Origin: CAWBCR01 sp963787375 | GTDB taxonomy: Bacteria; Chloroflexota; Anaerolineae; Aggregatilineales; UBA3940 | NCBI GenBank assembly: GCA_963787375.1 | Contig: CAWBCR010000008.1 | Location: 1 to 64,000 of the forward strand | Direction of reading: 5' to 3' | DNA: 64,000 nt | Shown: piece after piece, positions 17,732 through 25,870 of the stretch | Position numbering within the stretch: the stretch's first letter is position 1 | How the letters are laid out: the number at the start of each line of letters is the position of its first letter | The notes under the pieces: model-generated | The model's input: only the letters and a program-made list of their open reading frames with translations | Database searches by the model: none | Told to the model about the DNA's origin: nothing | Translations under genes and position numbers: made by a program

Positions 17732-18712
17732 CTACCCCCCGATTTGCGACATCAGCCGCCCGGTGGGCACGTCGCCCTCGGCCAGGCCGTGGCCCCACGG
17801 CTTGCGCCACAGCGCCGCCCGGATATACGTGCGCAGGTGGTTCAGCGACACGCCGCCGCGCAGCGGCGTCAGCAGGTCAACCTCGCCCTCGCGCAGCAGG
17901 CACAGCCGCAGGAAACCGTCGGCGGTCAGGCGGGCGCGGGTGCACGCAGCGCAGAACGGGCTGGAGACGGTCGAGATGAAGCCCAGCGTGCCGCGCGCCC
18001 CGCGCACCCGGTACAGCCGCGCCTCGCCGTGCAGCCGCCCGCCGTCGAGCGGCTCCAGCGGCCCCAGCGCATCGCCGATGCGCGCGCGGATCTCGTCCTC
18101 CGGCACGATCTGTGCCTGCGCGAAGTCTGATGTCCCCGCGATAGGCATCATCTCGATGAAGCGTACCTGCCAGTCACGGTCCAGGGTCAGCCGCGCCAGG
18201 TCGACCACGTCCTGCTCGTTCGTATCGCGCGCCACCACCGTGTTGATCTTGATCGGCAGCAGGCCCGCCGCCTCAGCCGCCTCGATGCCCGCCCGCACCT
18301 CGGACAACTGGCCCAGCCGCGTCATCTCGTGGAAGCGATCCGGGTCGAGTGTGTCGACGCTGATGTTGCAGCGCGACAGCCCGGCCTCTTTGAGCGGCTC
18401 GGCCAGCGCGGCCAGCAGCGTGCCATTGGTCGTCATCGACACGTCACGCACGCCGGGCAGGGCCGCCATGGCGCGCACCAGCTCGACGATATCGGGGCGC
18501 ACGGTCGGCTCGCCGCCGGTCAGCCGGAACTTGTCGAAGCCCAGCTCGGCGAACAGCCGCACCAGCGTCAGCATTTCGTCGTCGGTCATCAGCTTGTGGT
18601 TTGGCTGGAACGTGGTGTGCTCCGGCATGCAGTACACGCAGCGCAAATTGCAGCGGTCGGTCAGCGACACGCGCAGATAATGGAGATTGCGTCCAAAGCG
18701 GTCGACGGTCAC
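17732..18712 (-). CDS. moaA: GTP 3',8-cyclase, molybdenum cofactor step 1
   Basis: Radical SAM enzyme that rearranges GTP in the first step of molybdopterin synthesis. The 326-residue protein has the CX3CX2C cluster (Cys 21, 25, 28 in CNLRCVYC), the FRLTGGEPTVRPD motif, ISVDTL, the second cluster FCAACTRARLTADGFLRLC, and the C-terminal Gly-Gly required for activity (SQIGG). Length and motifs are complete. It starts with ATG at 18712. No moaC, moaD or moaE is adjacent, so the rest of the pathway is elsewhere apart from moeA at 11262. Confidence 0.95.
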   Translation of the reverse strand: MTVDRFGRNLHYLRVSLTDRCNLRCVYCMPEHTTFQPNHKLMTDDEMLTLVRLFAELGFDKFRLTGGEPTVRPDIVELVRAMAALPGVRDVSMTTNGTLLAALAEPLKEAGLSRCNISVDTLDPDRFHEMTRLGQLSEVRAGIEAAEAAGLLPIKINTVVARDTNEQDVVDLARLTLDRDWQVRFIEMMPIAGTSDFAQAQIVPEDEIRARIGDALGPLEPLDGGRLHGEARLYRVRGARGTLGFISTVSSPFCAACTRARLTADGFLRLCLLREGEVDLLTPLRGGVSLNHLRTYIRAALWRKPWGHGLAEGDVPTGRLMSQIGG

Positions 18713-18929
18713 GCAGGGATGGTCCTCTCAGCCGGGCACAAAGCGGCCCGAACAGGCGTCTGGCGTTGCTCCGATCATAATGGCTGTGGCGCAGCCCGGC
18801 ACGTGAGACCTGTCACGTCATGCGGAGACAATTTGCACTTCACGCAAGGGCGGGAGTATTCTATACTTACAATCTGAATATCACGAATCTAAGTAGTCTG
18901 TCTCACAATAGTCTTCGGTGGAGGACAAC

Positions 18930-19463
18930 ATGCCGCGACGTGTCAAAATGAAACCTCTGACCGAAAAGGAACGCGAAACGCTTATCAGGCTGAGCCGGTC
19001 GCGCACAGCGCCCAGCCGAATAGTGGAACGCGCTGAGGCGATGTTGCAGATGTACGAAGGGCAATCCGTTCAGCAGATAGCCCGGAATATAGGGCGGACT
19101 TGCGGAGCAGTCTATAACTGGGTCAAACGGTTCAACCAGGAGGGGATAAGCGGTCTGGATGATAAGCCGCGCTCCGGGCGACCCCTGATCTACTCTGAGG
19201 AGGAGCGGGGACAGATCATCGCGGTGGCGCGCATCCATCCCCAGAAGATGGGCAGGCCCTACGCCTATTGGACACTCTCCCGGCTGGCCGAGGTTGTGAA
19301 CAACGACCTGAACATCGGTGTCTCACAGGCGCAGTTGGCGCGGATATTGGGAGAAGAAGGGCTGCGCTGGTACCGGGAAGGGAAGCGCTTCACCGAACGG
19401 CCTGAACCCCAGTATGCGGCAAAAGGCGGGGCCACAATCGGCCTGCATATCGAGGCCGATTGA
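18930..19463 (+). CDS. IS630-type helix-turn-helix protein, lacking the DDE domain
   Basis: 177 residues. The first two thirds form tandem helix-turn-helix units of the IS630/Tc1 transposase type (QQIARNIGRTCGAVYNWVKR, then the linker DKPRSGRP, then LARILGEEGLRWYREGKRF). In IS630 a DDE catalytic domain would follow. Here the frame ends shortly after at ATIGLHIEAD. It is either a truncated transposase or a domesticated DNA-binding protein. GGAGG precedes the ATG at 18930. It lies directly upstream of the PadR-tup operon. Confidence 0.6.
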   Translation: MPRRVKMKPLTEKERETLIRLSRSRTAPSRIVERAEAMLQMYEGQSVQQIARNIGRTCGAVYNWVKRFNQEGISGLDDKPRSGRPLIYSEEERGQIIAVARIHPQKMGRPYAYWTLSRLAEVVNNDLNIGVSQAQLARILGEEGLRWYREGKRFTERPEPQYAAKGGATIGLHIEAD

Positions 19464-19510
19464 TCCTGAAGACTTGTGAGAGTGACCGCTAAGCATAAGA
19501 AGAAAGCACC

Positions 19511-20086
19511 GTGACCAAACCTGCACACAGCGGTTTTGCGACCTATCCCCTGCGCTTCGCGGCGCTGGGCCTGCTGATGGCCGGTCCTCAGCACGGCTAC
19601 CGGCTGCACCGCCGCTTCGGTGAGGCGTTCGGGCTGATCTGGAAAGCGGGCCAGACCAAGTTCTACGCGACGCTCAACGCGCTCGAAGACGAGGGGCTGA
19701 TCACCGCCACCAGCGAGCCGCAGGCAGGCCGCCCGGCGCGCCGGGTCTACCATCTGGCCGATGCCGGGCGCGACGCGTTTCTGGGCTGGCTGCACCAGCC
19801 CGTCACCGCGATGCGCTCGGTGCGCGTCGAGCTGATGGCCAAGCTGCGCTTCTTCGACCTGCTCGGTCTGCCGGGCGCGGACGCGCTGATCGGGCAGCAG
19901 GTGGCGGCCTTCGAGGCCATGCGCGCCGAGTGGGCGCAGCAGGCGCAGGCCGACAACTCCTTCACCCGGCTGGTCAACGATTACCGCGCGCGCCAGGCGC
20001 AGTTCATCATCGACTGGCTGCGCGCCTATCAGGCGGAACTGGAACACCAATCAGATTCATTCAACGAGGAGAGTGACCGATCATGA
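19511..20086 (+). CDS. PadR-family transcriptional regulator
   Basis: 191 residues with an N-terminal winged helix typical of PadR: LGLLMAGPQHGYRLHRRF, KFYATLNALEDEGLI, AGRPARRVYHLADAG (wing). A C-terminal helical dimerisation part follows. It starts with GTG. Its TGA overlaps the ATG of the tungstate-binding protein (ATGA), so regulator and transporter are translated together; control of tungstate uptake is a reasonable inference. Ligand unknown. Confidence 0.85.
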   Translation: MTKPAHSGFATYPLRFAALGLLMAGPQHGYRLHRRFGEAFGLIWKAGQTKFYATLNALEDEGLITATSEPQAGRPARRVYHLADAGRDAFLGWLHQPVTAMRSVRVELMAKLRFFDLLGLPGADALIGQQVAAFEAMRAEWAQQAQADNSFTRLVNDYRARQAQFIIDWLRAYQAELEHQSDSFNEESDRS

Positions 20087-21051
20087 ACAGCATCCGCAAA
20101 CACCTGATGCCGGCGGTCGCGCTGCTGGCCCTGGCAGCCCTGCTGGCGGCCTGCGCCGCCCCGACGCCTGCGCCCACCGCCGCGCCGCCCACCGCCCCAC
20201 CGCCCACCACCGCACCGACGGCTGCTCCCGCCGAGCCGACCACTGCGCCGACTGCGCCGCCCACCGCCGAGCCGACGGCCTCCGAGCCGCAGCGGCTGAT
20301 CCTGGCGACCACGACCAGCACGCAGGACTCCGGCCTGCTGGATTACATCCTGCCCGACTTCGAGTCGAAGTACAACGCCACCGTCGACGTGATCGCGGTG
20401 GGCACCGGGCAGGCCATCGCTATGGGCACCTCCGGCGACGCCGACGTGCTGCTGGTCCACGCCCGCAGCCAGGAAGATGCCTTTGTCGCGGCAGGTGACG
20501 GCACGCAGCGCTACGACGTGATGTACAATGACTTCGTGATCGTCGGGCCGGCCAGCGACCCGGCGGGCATCAAGGGCATGACCAGCGCCGCCGACGCCTT
20601 CACGCAGATCGCCGACAAGCAGGCCACGTTCATCTCGCGCGGGGATAACAGCGGCACCAACACCAAGGAGCTGGCCATCTGGGCGGCGGCGAACATCGAG
20701 CCCAGCGGCGACTGGTATCAGTCGGCGGGACAGGGCATGGGCGCAGTGCTGACCATGACCGGCGAGCAGCAGGCCTACACCCTCAGCGACCGCGCCACGT
20801 ACCTTGCCATGAAGGCCCAGGGCCTCGACCTCGACGTGCTGGTCGAAGGCGACCCGATCCTGTTCAATCCCTATGGTGTGATCCCGGTCAACCCGGACAA
20901 GCACCCCGGCGTCAACAACGCGCTGGCGAATTCGTTCGTCGAGTGGATCACCTCGCTCGACACGCAGGAGCTGATCGCCAGCTACAAGGTGAACGGCACG
21001 CAGTTGTTCACGCCAAACTCGGAGCAGTGGCTGGCCGCGCACCCGAAGTAG
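20083..21051 (+). CDS. tupA: Tungstate ABC transporter, substrate-binding lipoprotein
   Basis: Exported lipoprotein: signal peptide ending LLAAC (lipobox Cys about residue 23), then a Pro/Thr/Ala linker of ~45 residues. The binding domain has the TupA hallmarks TTTSTQDSGLLDYILPDF, AVGTGQAIAMGTSGDADVLL and VMYNDFVIVGPASDPA, which surround the oxyanion in known TupA/WtpA proteins. About 322 residues, long because of the linker. First gene after padR with a 4-base overlap; tupB and tupC follow. Confidence 0.92.
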   Translation: MNSIRKHLMPAVALLALAALLAACAAPTPAPTAAPPTAPPPTTAPTAAPAEPTTAPTAPPTAEPTASEPQRLILATTTSTQDSGLLDYILPDFESKYNATVDVIAVGTGQAIAMGTSGDADVLLVHARSQEDAFVAAGDGTQRYDVMYNDFVIVGPASDPAGIKGMTSAADAFTQIADKQATFISRGDNSGTNTKELAIWAAANIEPSGDWYQSAGQGMGAVLTMTGEQQAYTLSDRATYLAMKAQGLDLDVLVEGDPILFNPYGVIPVNPDKHPGVNNALANSFVEWITSLDTQELIASYKVNGTQLFTPNSEQWLAAHPK

Positions 21052-21059
21052 CCACGGTT

Positions 21060-21163
21060 ACCTCACCCCCTGCCCGTGCCTCTGCCGCGGCCATTCCCCC
21101 TCTCCAATTTGGCGAGGGGGAGGGAGACGGCAGCTCACGGCTGCCGCCGGAAGGGGGTGAGGT
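21060..21163. repeat. Family A palindrome between tupA and tupB
   Basis: CCTCACCCCC at the left end pairs with GGGGGTGAGG at the right. Inside are CCCCCTCTCC / GGCGAGGGGGAG and GGCAGCTCACGGCTGCC. A large hairpin within the operon could act on mRNA stability between the two genes. Confidence 0.7.
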
Positions 21164-21182
21164 CACCCGCAGGAGGTCCCTC

Positions 21183-21887
21183 ATACACACCATCCTCACC
21201 GCCATCGCCCAGGCGTTGCACCTGATCCTCACGCTCGACCCGGTGGTCGTGCAGATCGCCGGGCGATCCTTGCACGTGACGGCCCTCGCCCTGTCCGTGA
21301 GCACCGTGCTGGGTGTGCCGGGCGGCGCGTGGCTGGCGCTGACGCGCTTCCCCGGCAAGCGGCTGTTCACCGCCTTCATCTACACCGGGATGGGCATGCC
21401 GCCGGTCGTGGCCGGGCTGGTGGTCTACCTGATCCTGTCGCGCAGCGGGCCGCTGGGCGCGCTGGGCTGGCTGTTCACCATTAAGGCGATGGTCGTGGCG
21501 CAGGTGATTATCGCCACGCCGCTGATCGTCGGCGTGACGATGAGCGCCGTGCTGGCCGTCGACCCGCAGTTGGGTCAGCAGCTTCGCGCGCTGGGCGCGA
21601 CCCGCCGCCAGGCGACGCTGGCCATCCTGGCCGAGGCGCGCGCCGGGGTGATCGTCGGGCTGGTGGCCGGGTTTGGCTCGATCATCTCCGAGGTCGGCGC
21701 GGTGATGCTGGTCGGTGGCAACATCGAGGGCCGCACCCGCGTGCTGACCACCGCCATCGTGCTGGAGACGCGCCAGGGCGATTTCAGCCTGGCGATGGCG
21801 CTGGGCATCATCCTGCTGGGGCTGTCGTTCATCGCCAACCTGGTGATGGCCTTCGGGCAGGGCAAATTGCAGGAGCCCTCGACGTGA
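21183..21887 (+). CDS. tupB: Tungstate ABC transporter, permease
   Basis: Inner-membrane permease of about 234 residues with five or six membrane segments and the binding-protein-dependent transport signature EARAGVIVGLVAGFGSIISE. The TupB/WtpB N-terminus is recognisable in ALHLILTLDPVVVQIAGRSL. A strong AGGAGGT at 21171-21177 points to the codon at 21183, which is ATA instead of ATG; the next candidate is TTG at 21216. The frame is open far upstream through the palindrome, which is not likely to be coding. The stop overlaps the tupC GTG. Confidence 0.85.
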   Translation: MHTILTAIAQALHLILTLDPVVVQIAGRSLHVTALALSVSTVLGVPGGAWLALTRFPGKRLFTAFIYTGMGMPPVVAGLVVYLILSRSGPLGALGWLFTIKAMVVAQVIIATPLIVGVTMSAVLAVDPQLGQQLRALGATRRQATLAILAEARAGVIVGLVAGFGSIISEVGAVMLVGGNIEGRTRVLTTAIVLETRQGDFSLAMALGIILLGLSFIANLVMAFGQGKLQEPST

Positions 21888-22615
21888 CGCCCGCCTACAC
21901 GCTGGCCGACGCCCGGCAGACCTACGGCCCGCGCACCGTGTTGAACATCCCTTCGCTGACGGTCGAGCAGGGCGAGGTGCTGGCGGTCGTCGGGCCGAGC
22001 GGCGCGGGCAAGTCGACGCTGCTGCGACTGCTGGCGCTGCTCGAAGCGCCGGCGGCGGGCGCGGTGACGCTCCACACGCCGGACCGCGCGGTGACCACCG
22101 ACACGGCCACGATTGCCGAGCGGCGGCAGATCGCGATGGTCTTCCAGCGCCCGGCGCTGCTGTCCCGCAGCGTGCGGGCCAACGTCGCCTACGGGCTGCG
22201 CGCGCGCGGCCTGCGCGACTCGACGGCGCGCGTCGACGAGGCGTTGGCCCGCGTCAAGCTCACGGCGCTGGCCGGGGCGCACCCGCGCACGCTGTCGGGC
22301 GGCGAGATGCAGCGTGTGGCGGTGGCGCGCGCGTTGGTCGTTGCGCCGCGCGTGCTGCTGCTCGACGAGCCGACCGCCAACCTCGACCCGGCCAACGTGC
22401 GCATCATCGAGGATCTGGTCCGCGAGCAGCACCAGCAGGCCGGCACGACCATCGTGCTGGTCACGCACAACGTCTTTCAGGCGCGGCGGCTGGCAGCGCG
22501 CGTGGTGTTCATCTTGGAAGGCGAGTTAGTCGAGGTCGCGCCGGTCGAGGAGTTCTTCAGCGCCCCGCGCGATCCGCGCAGCGCGGCGTTTGTATCAGGG
22601 GAGTTGGTGTACTAG
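21884..22615 (+). CDS. tupC: Tungstate ABC transporter, ATP-binding protein
   Basis: 243 residues with Walker A GPSGAGKST (about residues 37-45), Q-loop MVFQRP, signature LSGGEMQRVAVARAL, Walker B VLLLDEPTANLDP and switch His in VLVTHN. GTG start overlaps the tupB TGA by four bases. It powers tungstate import together with TupA and TupB. Confidence 0.92.
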   Translation: MTPAYTLADARQTYGPRTVLNIPSLTVEQGEVLAVVGPSGAGKSTLLRLLALLEAPAAGAVTLHTPDRAVTTDTATIAERRQIAMVFQRPALLSRSVRANVAYGLRARGLRDSTARVDEALARVKLTALAGAHPRTLSGGEMQRVAVARALVVAPRVLLLDEPTANLDPANVRIIEDLVREQHQQAGTTIVLVTHNVFQARRLAARVVFILEGELVEVAPVEEFFSAPRDPRSAAFVSGELVY

Positions 22616-22649
22616 CTGCGCGTACATTCGCGCAGATGCCGCTGCGCGC

Positions 22650-22717
22650 CACTGCCCTCTCCCGCCGGGAAAGGGGCGAGTCGAGGACGTGTCAACGTCC
22701 GAGACGGGGTGAGGGTA
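22650..22717. repeat. Family A palindrome
   Basis: GCCCTCTCCCGCCGGGAAAGGGG, an inner hairpin GGACGTGTCAACGTCC, and GGGGTGAGGGT. Lies between convergent tupC and the phosphatase gene. Confidence 0.65.
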
Positions 22718-22719
22718 GA

Positions 22720-23397
22720 TCACTCCTTGTCTTCCTCGCGATCCGGGATGCCCCGCGACTGGATCGCCGCGTCGCCGCTCAGGTGCTCGACGCTGCCCCA
22801 CGACAGCAGCTCGGCCACCGGCTCGCCATCCTTCACGTCGATCCGCATCTCGGTGATCGAGCCGTTGCCGATGAAGCTGCTGGCCCGCTGTAGCACGTCG
22901 ACGCCGGGGCAGAACATCGGCAGCGTCGCGATCAGGATCCCGCCGTGCCCCACCAGGATCAGCCGCTGCCCCTCGCGCCCGGCGAGCATCCGCAGCAGCC
23001 CGTCGCGCATGCGGCCCCACAGCGTGTGATAGTTGTCGCCGCCGTCGAAGCCCGCCTCGGCCTGCCCCGCGAACCACTTCATGAACACCTGGTGGTGATA
23101 TTCCCAGTTCTCCGGCGTCGGCTCCAGTTCCATCGCGCCGACGTTCACCTCGCGGAACTGCTCCATCAGCACCGCCTCAAGCCCCAGCGCCGCCCCGATG
23201 ATCGCGGCGGTCTCCGCCGTGCGCTTCATCGGCGAGGCGTACAGCGCGTCGATGGGCAGCGCCGAAAAATAGGCGGCGGTCTGCTGCGCCTGGAGCACGC
23301 CGCGCGGCGTCAGCCCGTAGTCGACCAGCCGCGACGAGAAGGCGTGGCTGACGTTGGCCGGGTTCTCCCCGTGCCGGACGAAATACAGCGTGTTCAT
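22720..23397 (-). CDS. Histidine phosphatase family protein
   Basis: 225 residues of the phosphoglycerate mutase-like fold: the RHG motif at residues 8-10 (VRHGENPAN), Arg in SPMKRTAETA and the second His in LVGHGG. It probably hydrolyses a small phosphoester; the exact substrate is open (PGM, cobalamin phosphatase and others share this pattern). It starts with ATG and follows the kinase gene on the same strand with 18 bases between stop and start, so it may be the paired phosphatase or simply co-transcribed. Confidence 0.85.
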   Translation of the reverse strand: MNTLYFVRHGENPANVSHAFSSRLVDYGLTPRGVLQAQQTAAYFSALPIDALYASPMKRTAETAAIIGAALGLEAVLMEQFREVNVGAMELEPTPENWEYHHQVFMKWFAGQAEAGFDGGDNYHTLWGRMRDGLLRMLAGREGQRLILVGHGGILIATLPMFCPGVDVLQRASSFIGNGSITEMRIDVKDGEPVAELLSWGSVEHLSGDAAIQSRGIPDREEDKE

Positions 23398-23415
23398 GCG
23401 TTTCCTTTGCGGGAA

Positions 23416-24332
23416 TTACGATTCGGGCGGGTCTTCCGGCTGGCTGCCGCCAAGCGCGTTCAGCGCGTGCGTCAGGTCGTCGGACGTCCAACGGCGGCGC
23501 GCCCGCCGGCGTGAGGATCGTCCGGCTGATGCCCATCAGCTCGTCGACCAGGTCGGTCCCCCGACTGTAGCGTGCGTTCGGGTCCTTGGCCATCGCCCGC
23601 ATGATGATCTCGTCGACGCGCGGGTCGAGGTCGGGCTTGAGCGTCAGCGCGCTGGGCACCGGCTCGTAGACGTGCGCCATCATCACCTTGGTGCTCACCT
23701 CGTCGCGGAAGGGAAGCTGCCCGGTCAGCATCTCGAACAGCGTGACGCCCATCGCATACACGTCCGCCCGCCCGTCGACCAACTCCTCGCCCAGGATCTG
23801 CTCGGGCGACATGTAGCCAATGGTGCCCGCCAGAACGCGGCCCGGAAAGCGCCGAGTTGTCGGCGATAATCTTCACCAGCCCGAAGTCGGCCAGATACGC
23901 GCCGCCCTGCCGGTCAAACAGGATGTTGGCCGGTTTGAAATCGCGGTGGACGAGGTCGCGACTGTGCGCCTCGTCCAGCGCCTCGGCCATGCGCTCCAGG
24001 ACCATCACGCAGTCGGAGAGAGGCAGCGATCCGTCCTTCAGCCAGTACGACAGCGAATTGTTGGGCATGTAGCGCATCACGATGTACTGCTGGCCATCAT
24101 GTTCACCAAAGTCATACACCGGCACGACGTAGGCGTGCTCCAGCCCGGCAATGACCTGCGCCTCGGCCTGAAAGCGGGCGCGGAAAAACGGGTCCTCTGA
24201 GAGATCGCGGGCCATCATCTTGATCGCCACCCGGCGCTTCATGTAGGGGTCCTGCGCCGCGTAGACGGTCCCCATGCCGCCCTTGCCGATCTCTTTCTCG
24301 ACGATGTAGCGCCCGATCCTGCTGGAGTCCAT
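23416..24332 (-). pseudogene. Ser/Thr protein kinase (PknB type), two frameshifts
   Basis: Cytoplasmic eukaryotic-type kinase: glycine loop GKGGMGTVY, VAIKMM (ATP Lys), HRDFKPANILF (catalytic loop), DFGLVKI (metal). A +1 shift near 23835 lies in the activation segment, after which AGTIGYMSPEQ and ADVYAMGVTLFEMLTGQLPF continue. A second +1 shift near 23485 restores the natural end DDLTHALNALGGSQPEDPPES with TAA at 23416. No membrane span or PASTA domain follows; about 300 residues. All catalytic residues survive. Confidence 0.8.
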
Positions 24333-24398
24333 CTCCGCTCTCCTGTGGAAGGTACTGGCCCCCCGATCATAGGGGCATTTCGCGATCCTGCCAAGCGC

Positions 24399-25592
24399 TC
24401 ACATGGTAGCCAGGTGCGAGGGCAGGATCTGCTCTTGCAGCAGCCGCTTGAACAGCGGCGTCTTGTCCTCGCCGTGCGCCGCCTGCCCGATCAGATCGTA
24501 GCCCGCCGTGTAGGTGAAGATATACGCCCGGAACAGCGGGTTGACGATAAAGCTGAGCACCTGCCGGGCGCGCGCCTCGGTCGCCAGCGCGTAGGTCTGC
24601 ACGTACGCGACCGCCTGCTCCTCGTTCATCTCGCCGCTGTGCAGCTTGATCGCCACGTTGCCGCTGACGTAGCGCAGCGTGCGCCGCGCCTTCGCCACGC
24701 GTTCCAGGTCGGCGGGGACGGCGGTCGGCAGGTTGGCGGCGGTCAGGATGGCGTCGACCGTCCAGTCGTGCACGTCGCGGCCCGGGAAGATGATCTCCGC
24801 CGCCGTGGTGGCGATCCCCTCGGCGATGACCGCGCTCGGCGAGTGCAGCAGCGCGGCAGCGCACTCACCATACCCCTTCTCTTGATAGAGATAGCGTTCC
24901 TTGAGCTGGTGCTCGGTGTGGTGGCCGGGATAGCCTTCGTGCGCGAACAGGCCCAGCAGTTCCAGCGCCGACACGGGGATGTCGACGTTGACCTCGATCA
25001 GCGAGCGGGCGCTGCCCCGGTACCAGTTGTAGGCGCTCCACGGCTGCTTGCTGGTCAGCGCCACCTCGACGTCCTCGCCGTCGACCAGGTCGACGATCTC
25101 GCGGGTGCGGCGGCGGGTGATGTCTTTGGCGACCGCCAGCACGTCGAGCAGCTTGTCACCGGGGATGTCAAACGGCTTGCTCCACGCGTCAAGCCGCTCG
25201 GCGAGCGTCTCGCCGGCAGGCAGCACGGCGTCGAGCTCCGCGTGCGCGGCCAGAAACGTCGCTTCGTCAGTTGGGCGGGGCGTGATGTCGTACAGGCGGC
25301 TGACCTCGTCGACGTAGTCGAACTGCTCGCCCGCCTGCATGTGCAGCGTGCAGTCCATCGCGCGCAGCACGGCCACGAGGTGCGCCTGCCGTGCGGGGTC
25401 GGCACTGGGGATGCTGTCGTACAGCCGCGACAGGTCGTCGAGCAGGTCGGCGGGCGGCCTGGGCGGCGTGGCCGCGACCTCGGCCTTGATCTCCGGGGGG
25501 CCGTAGTAGGCGTCGACGTAGCCGGGGGTGTGCTTGTCGATCTCCAGCGCCAGGCGCAGGTAGGCGCGCCCGAAATCGTCAAGGGTTGGCAT
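24399..25592 (-). CDS. DUF885-like zinc metallopeptidase
   Basis: 397 residues. The HEGYPGHH motif near residue 215 is the zinc-binding HExxH-like signature of DUF885 proteins, and AEGIATTAAEIIF downstream supplies the Glu ligand region. No signal peptide is seen, so it is probably cytoplasmic. The N-terminus LDDFGRAYLRLALEIDKHTPGYVDAYYGPPE is typical of a branch with this start. Intact frame, single gene. Substrate unknown. Confidence 0.75.
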   Translation of the reverse strand: MPTLDDFGRAYLRLALEIDKHTPGYVDAYYGPPEIKAEVAATPPRPPADLLDDLSRLYDSIPSADPARQAHLVAVLRAMDCTLHMQAGEQFDYVDEVSRLYDITPRPTDEATFLAAHAELDAVLPAGETLAERLDAWSKPFDIPGDKLLDVLAVAKDITRRRTREIVDLVDGEDVEVALTSKQPWSAYNWYRGSARSLIEVNVDIPVSALELLGLFAHEGYPGHHTEHQLKERYLYQEKGYGECAAALLHSPSAVIAEGIATTAAEIIFPGRDVHDWTVDAILTAANLPTAVPADLERVAKARRTLRYVSGNVAIKLHSGEMNEEQAVAYVQTYALATEARARQVLSFIVNPLFRAYIFTYTAGYDLIGQAAHGEDKTPLFKRLLQEQILPSHLATM

Positions 25593-25701
25593 GGTGGCTG
25601 CTCCTCGATGGATGGAATGCGGCTGTAGTATAGCGCGGAATGGCAGAGGTGGCCGAGTTATGGGCCGGCAGATGGGGTATCCAACACCTGTCGGGCTGTG
25701 G

Positions 25702-25803
25702 ACCTCACCCCTTGTCCTCGGCGACCTATAGTCGCCTCAGACGTTCCCCTCTCCGCCAGGCGGAGAGGGGAAAGACCGAGCGCAGCGAGGTCAGGGGTGA
25801 GGT
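25702..25803. repeat. Family A palindrome
   Basis: ACCTCACCCC left arm, CCCCTCTCCGCC-AGGCGGAGAGGGG centre, ACCGAGCGCAGCGAGGT, and GGGGTGAGGT right arm. A short direct repeat (CCGTATC and GGGCATTGCA, two to three copies) follows at 25813-25885. Confidence 0.75.
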
Positions 25804-25870
25804 TGGAATTTCCGTATCACGGGCACTGCAAGCAATGTCCGTATCGCGGGCATTGCAAGCAAGGCCCCTA

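Noticed and set aside
20943..21182. Long N-terminal extension of tupB through the palindrome
   Set aside because: The extension overlaps the tupA end and the repeat, has no membrane or family similarity, and a strong ribosome site lies after it.
25635..25695. tRNA-like stretch (GGCAGAGGTGGCCGAGTTATGGG)
   Set aside because: It resembles the D-arm of a class II tRNA, but there is no T-loop, no anticodon stem and no acceptor pairing.
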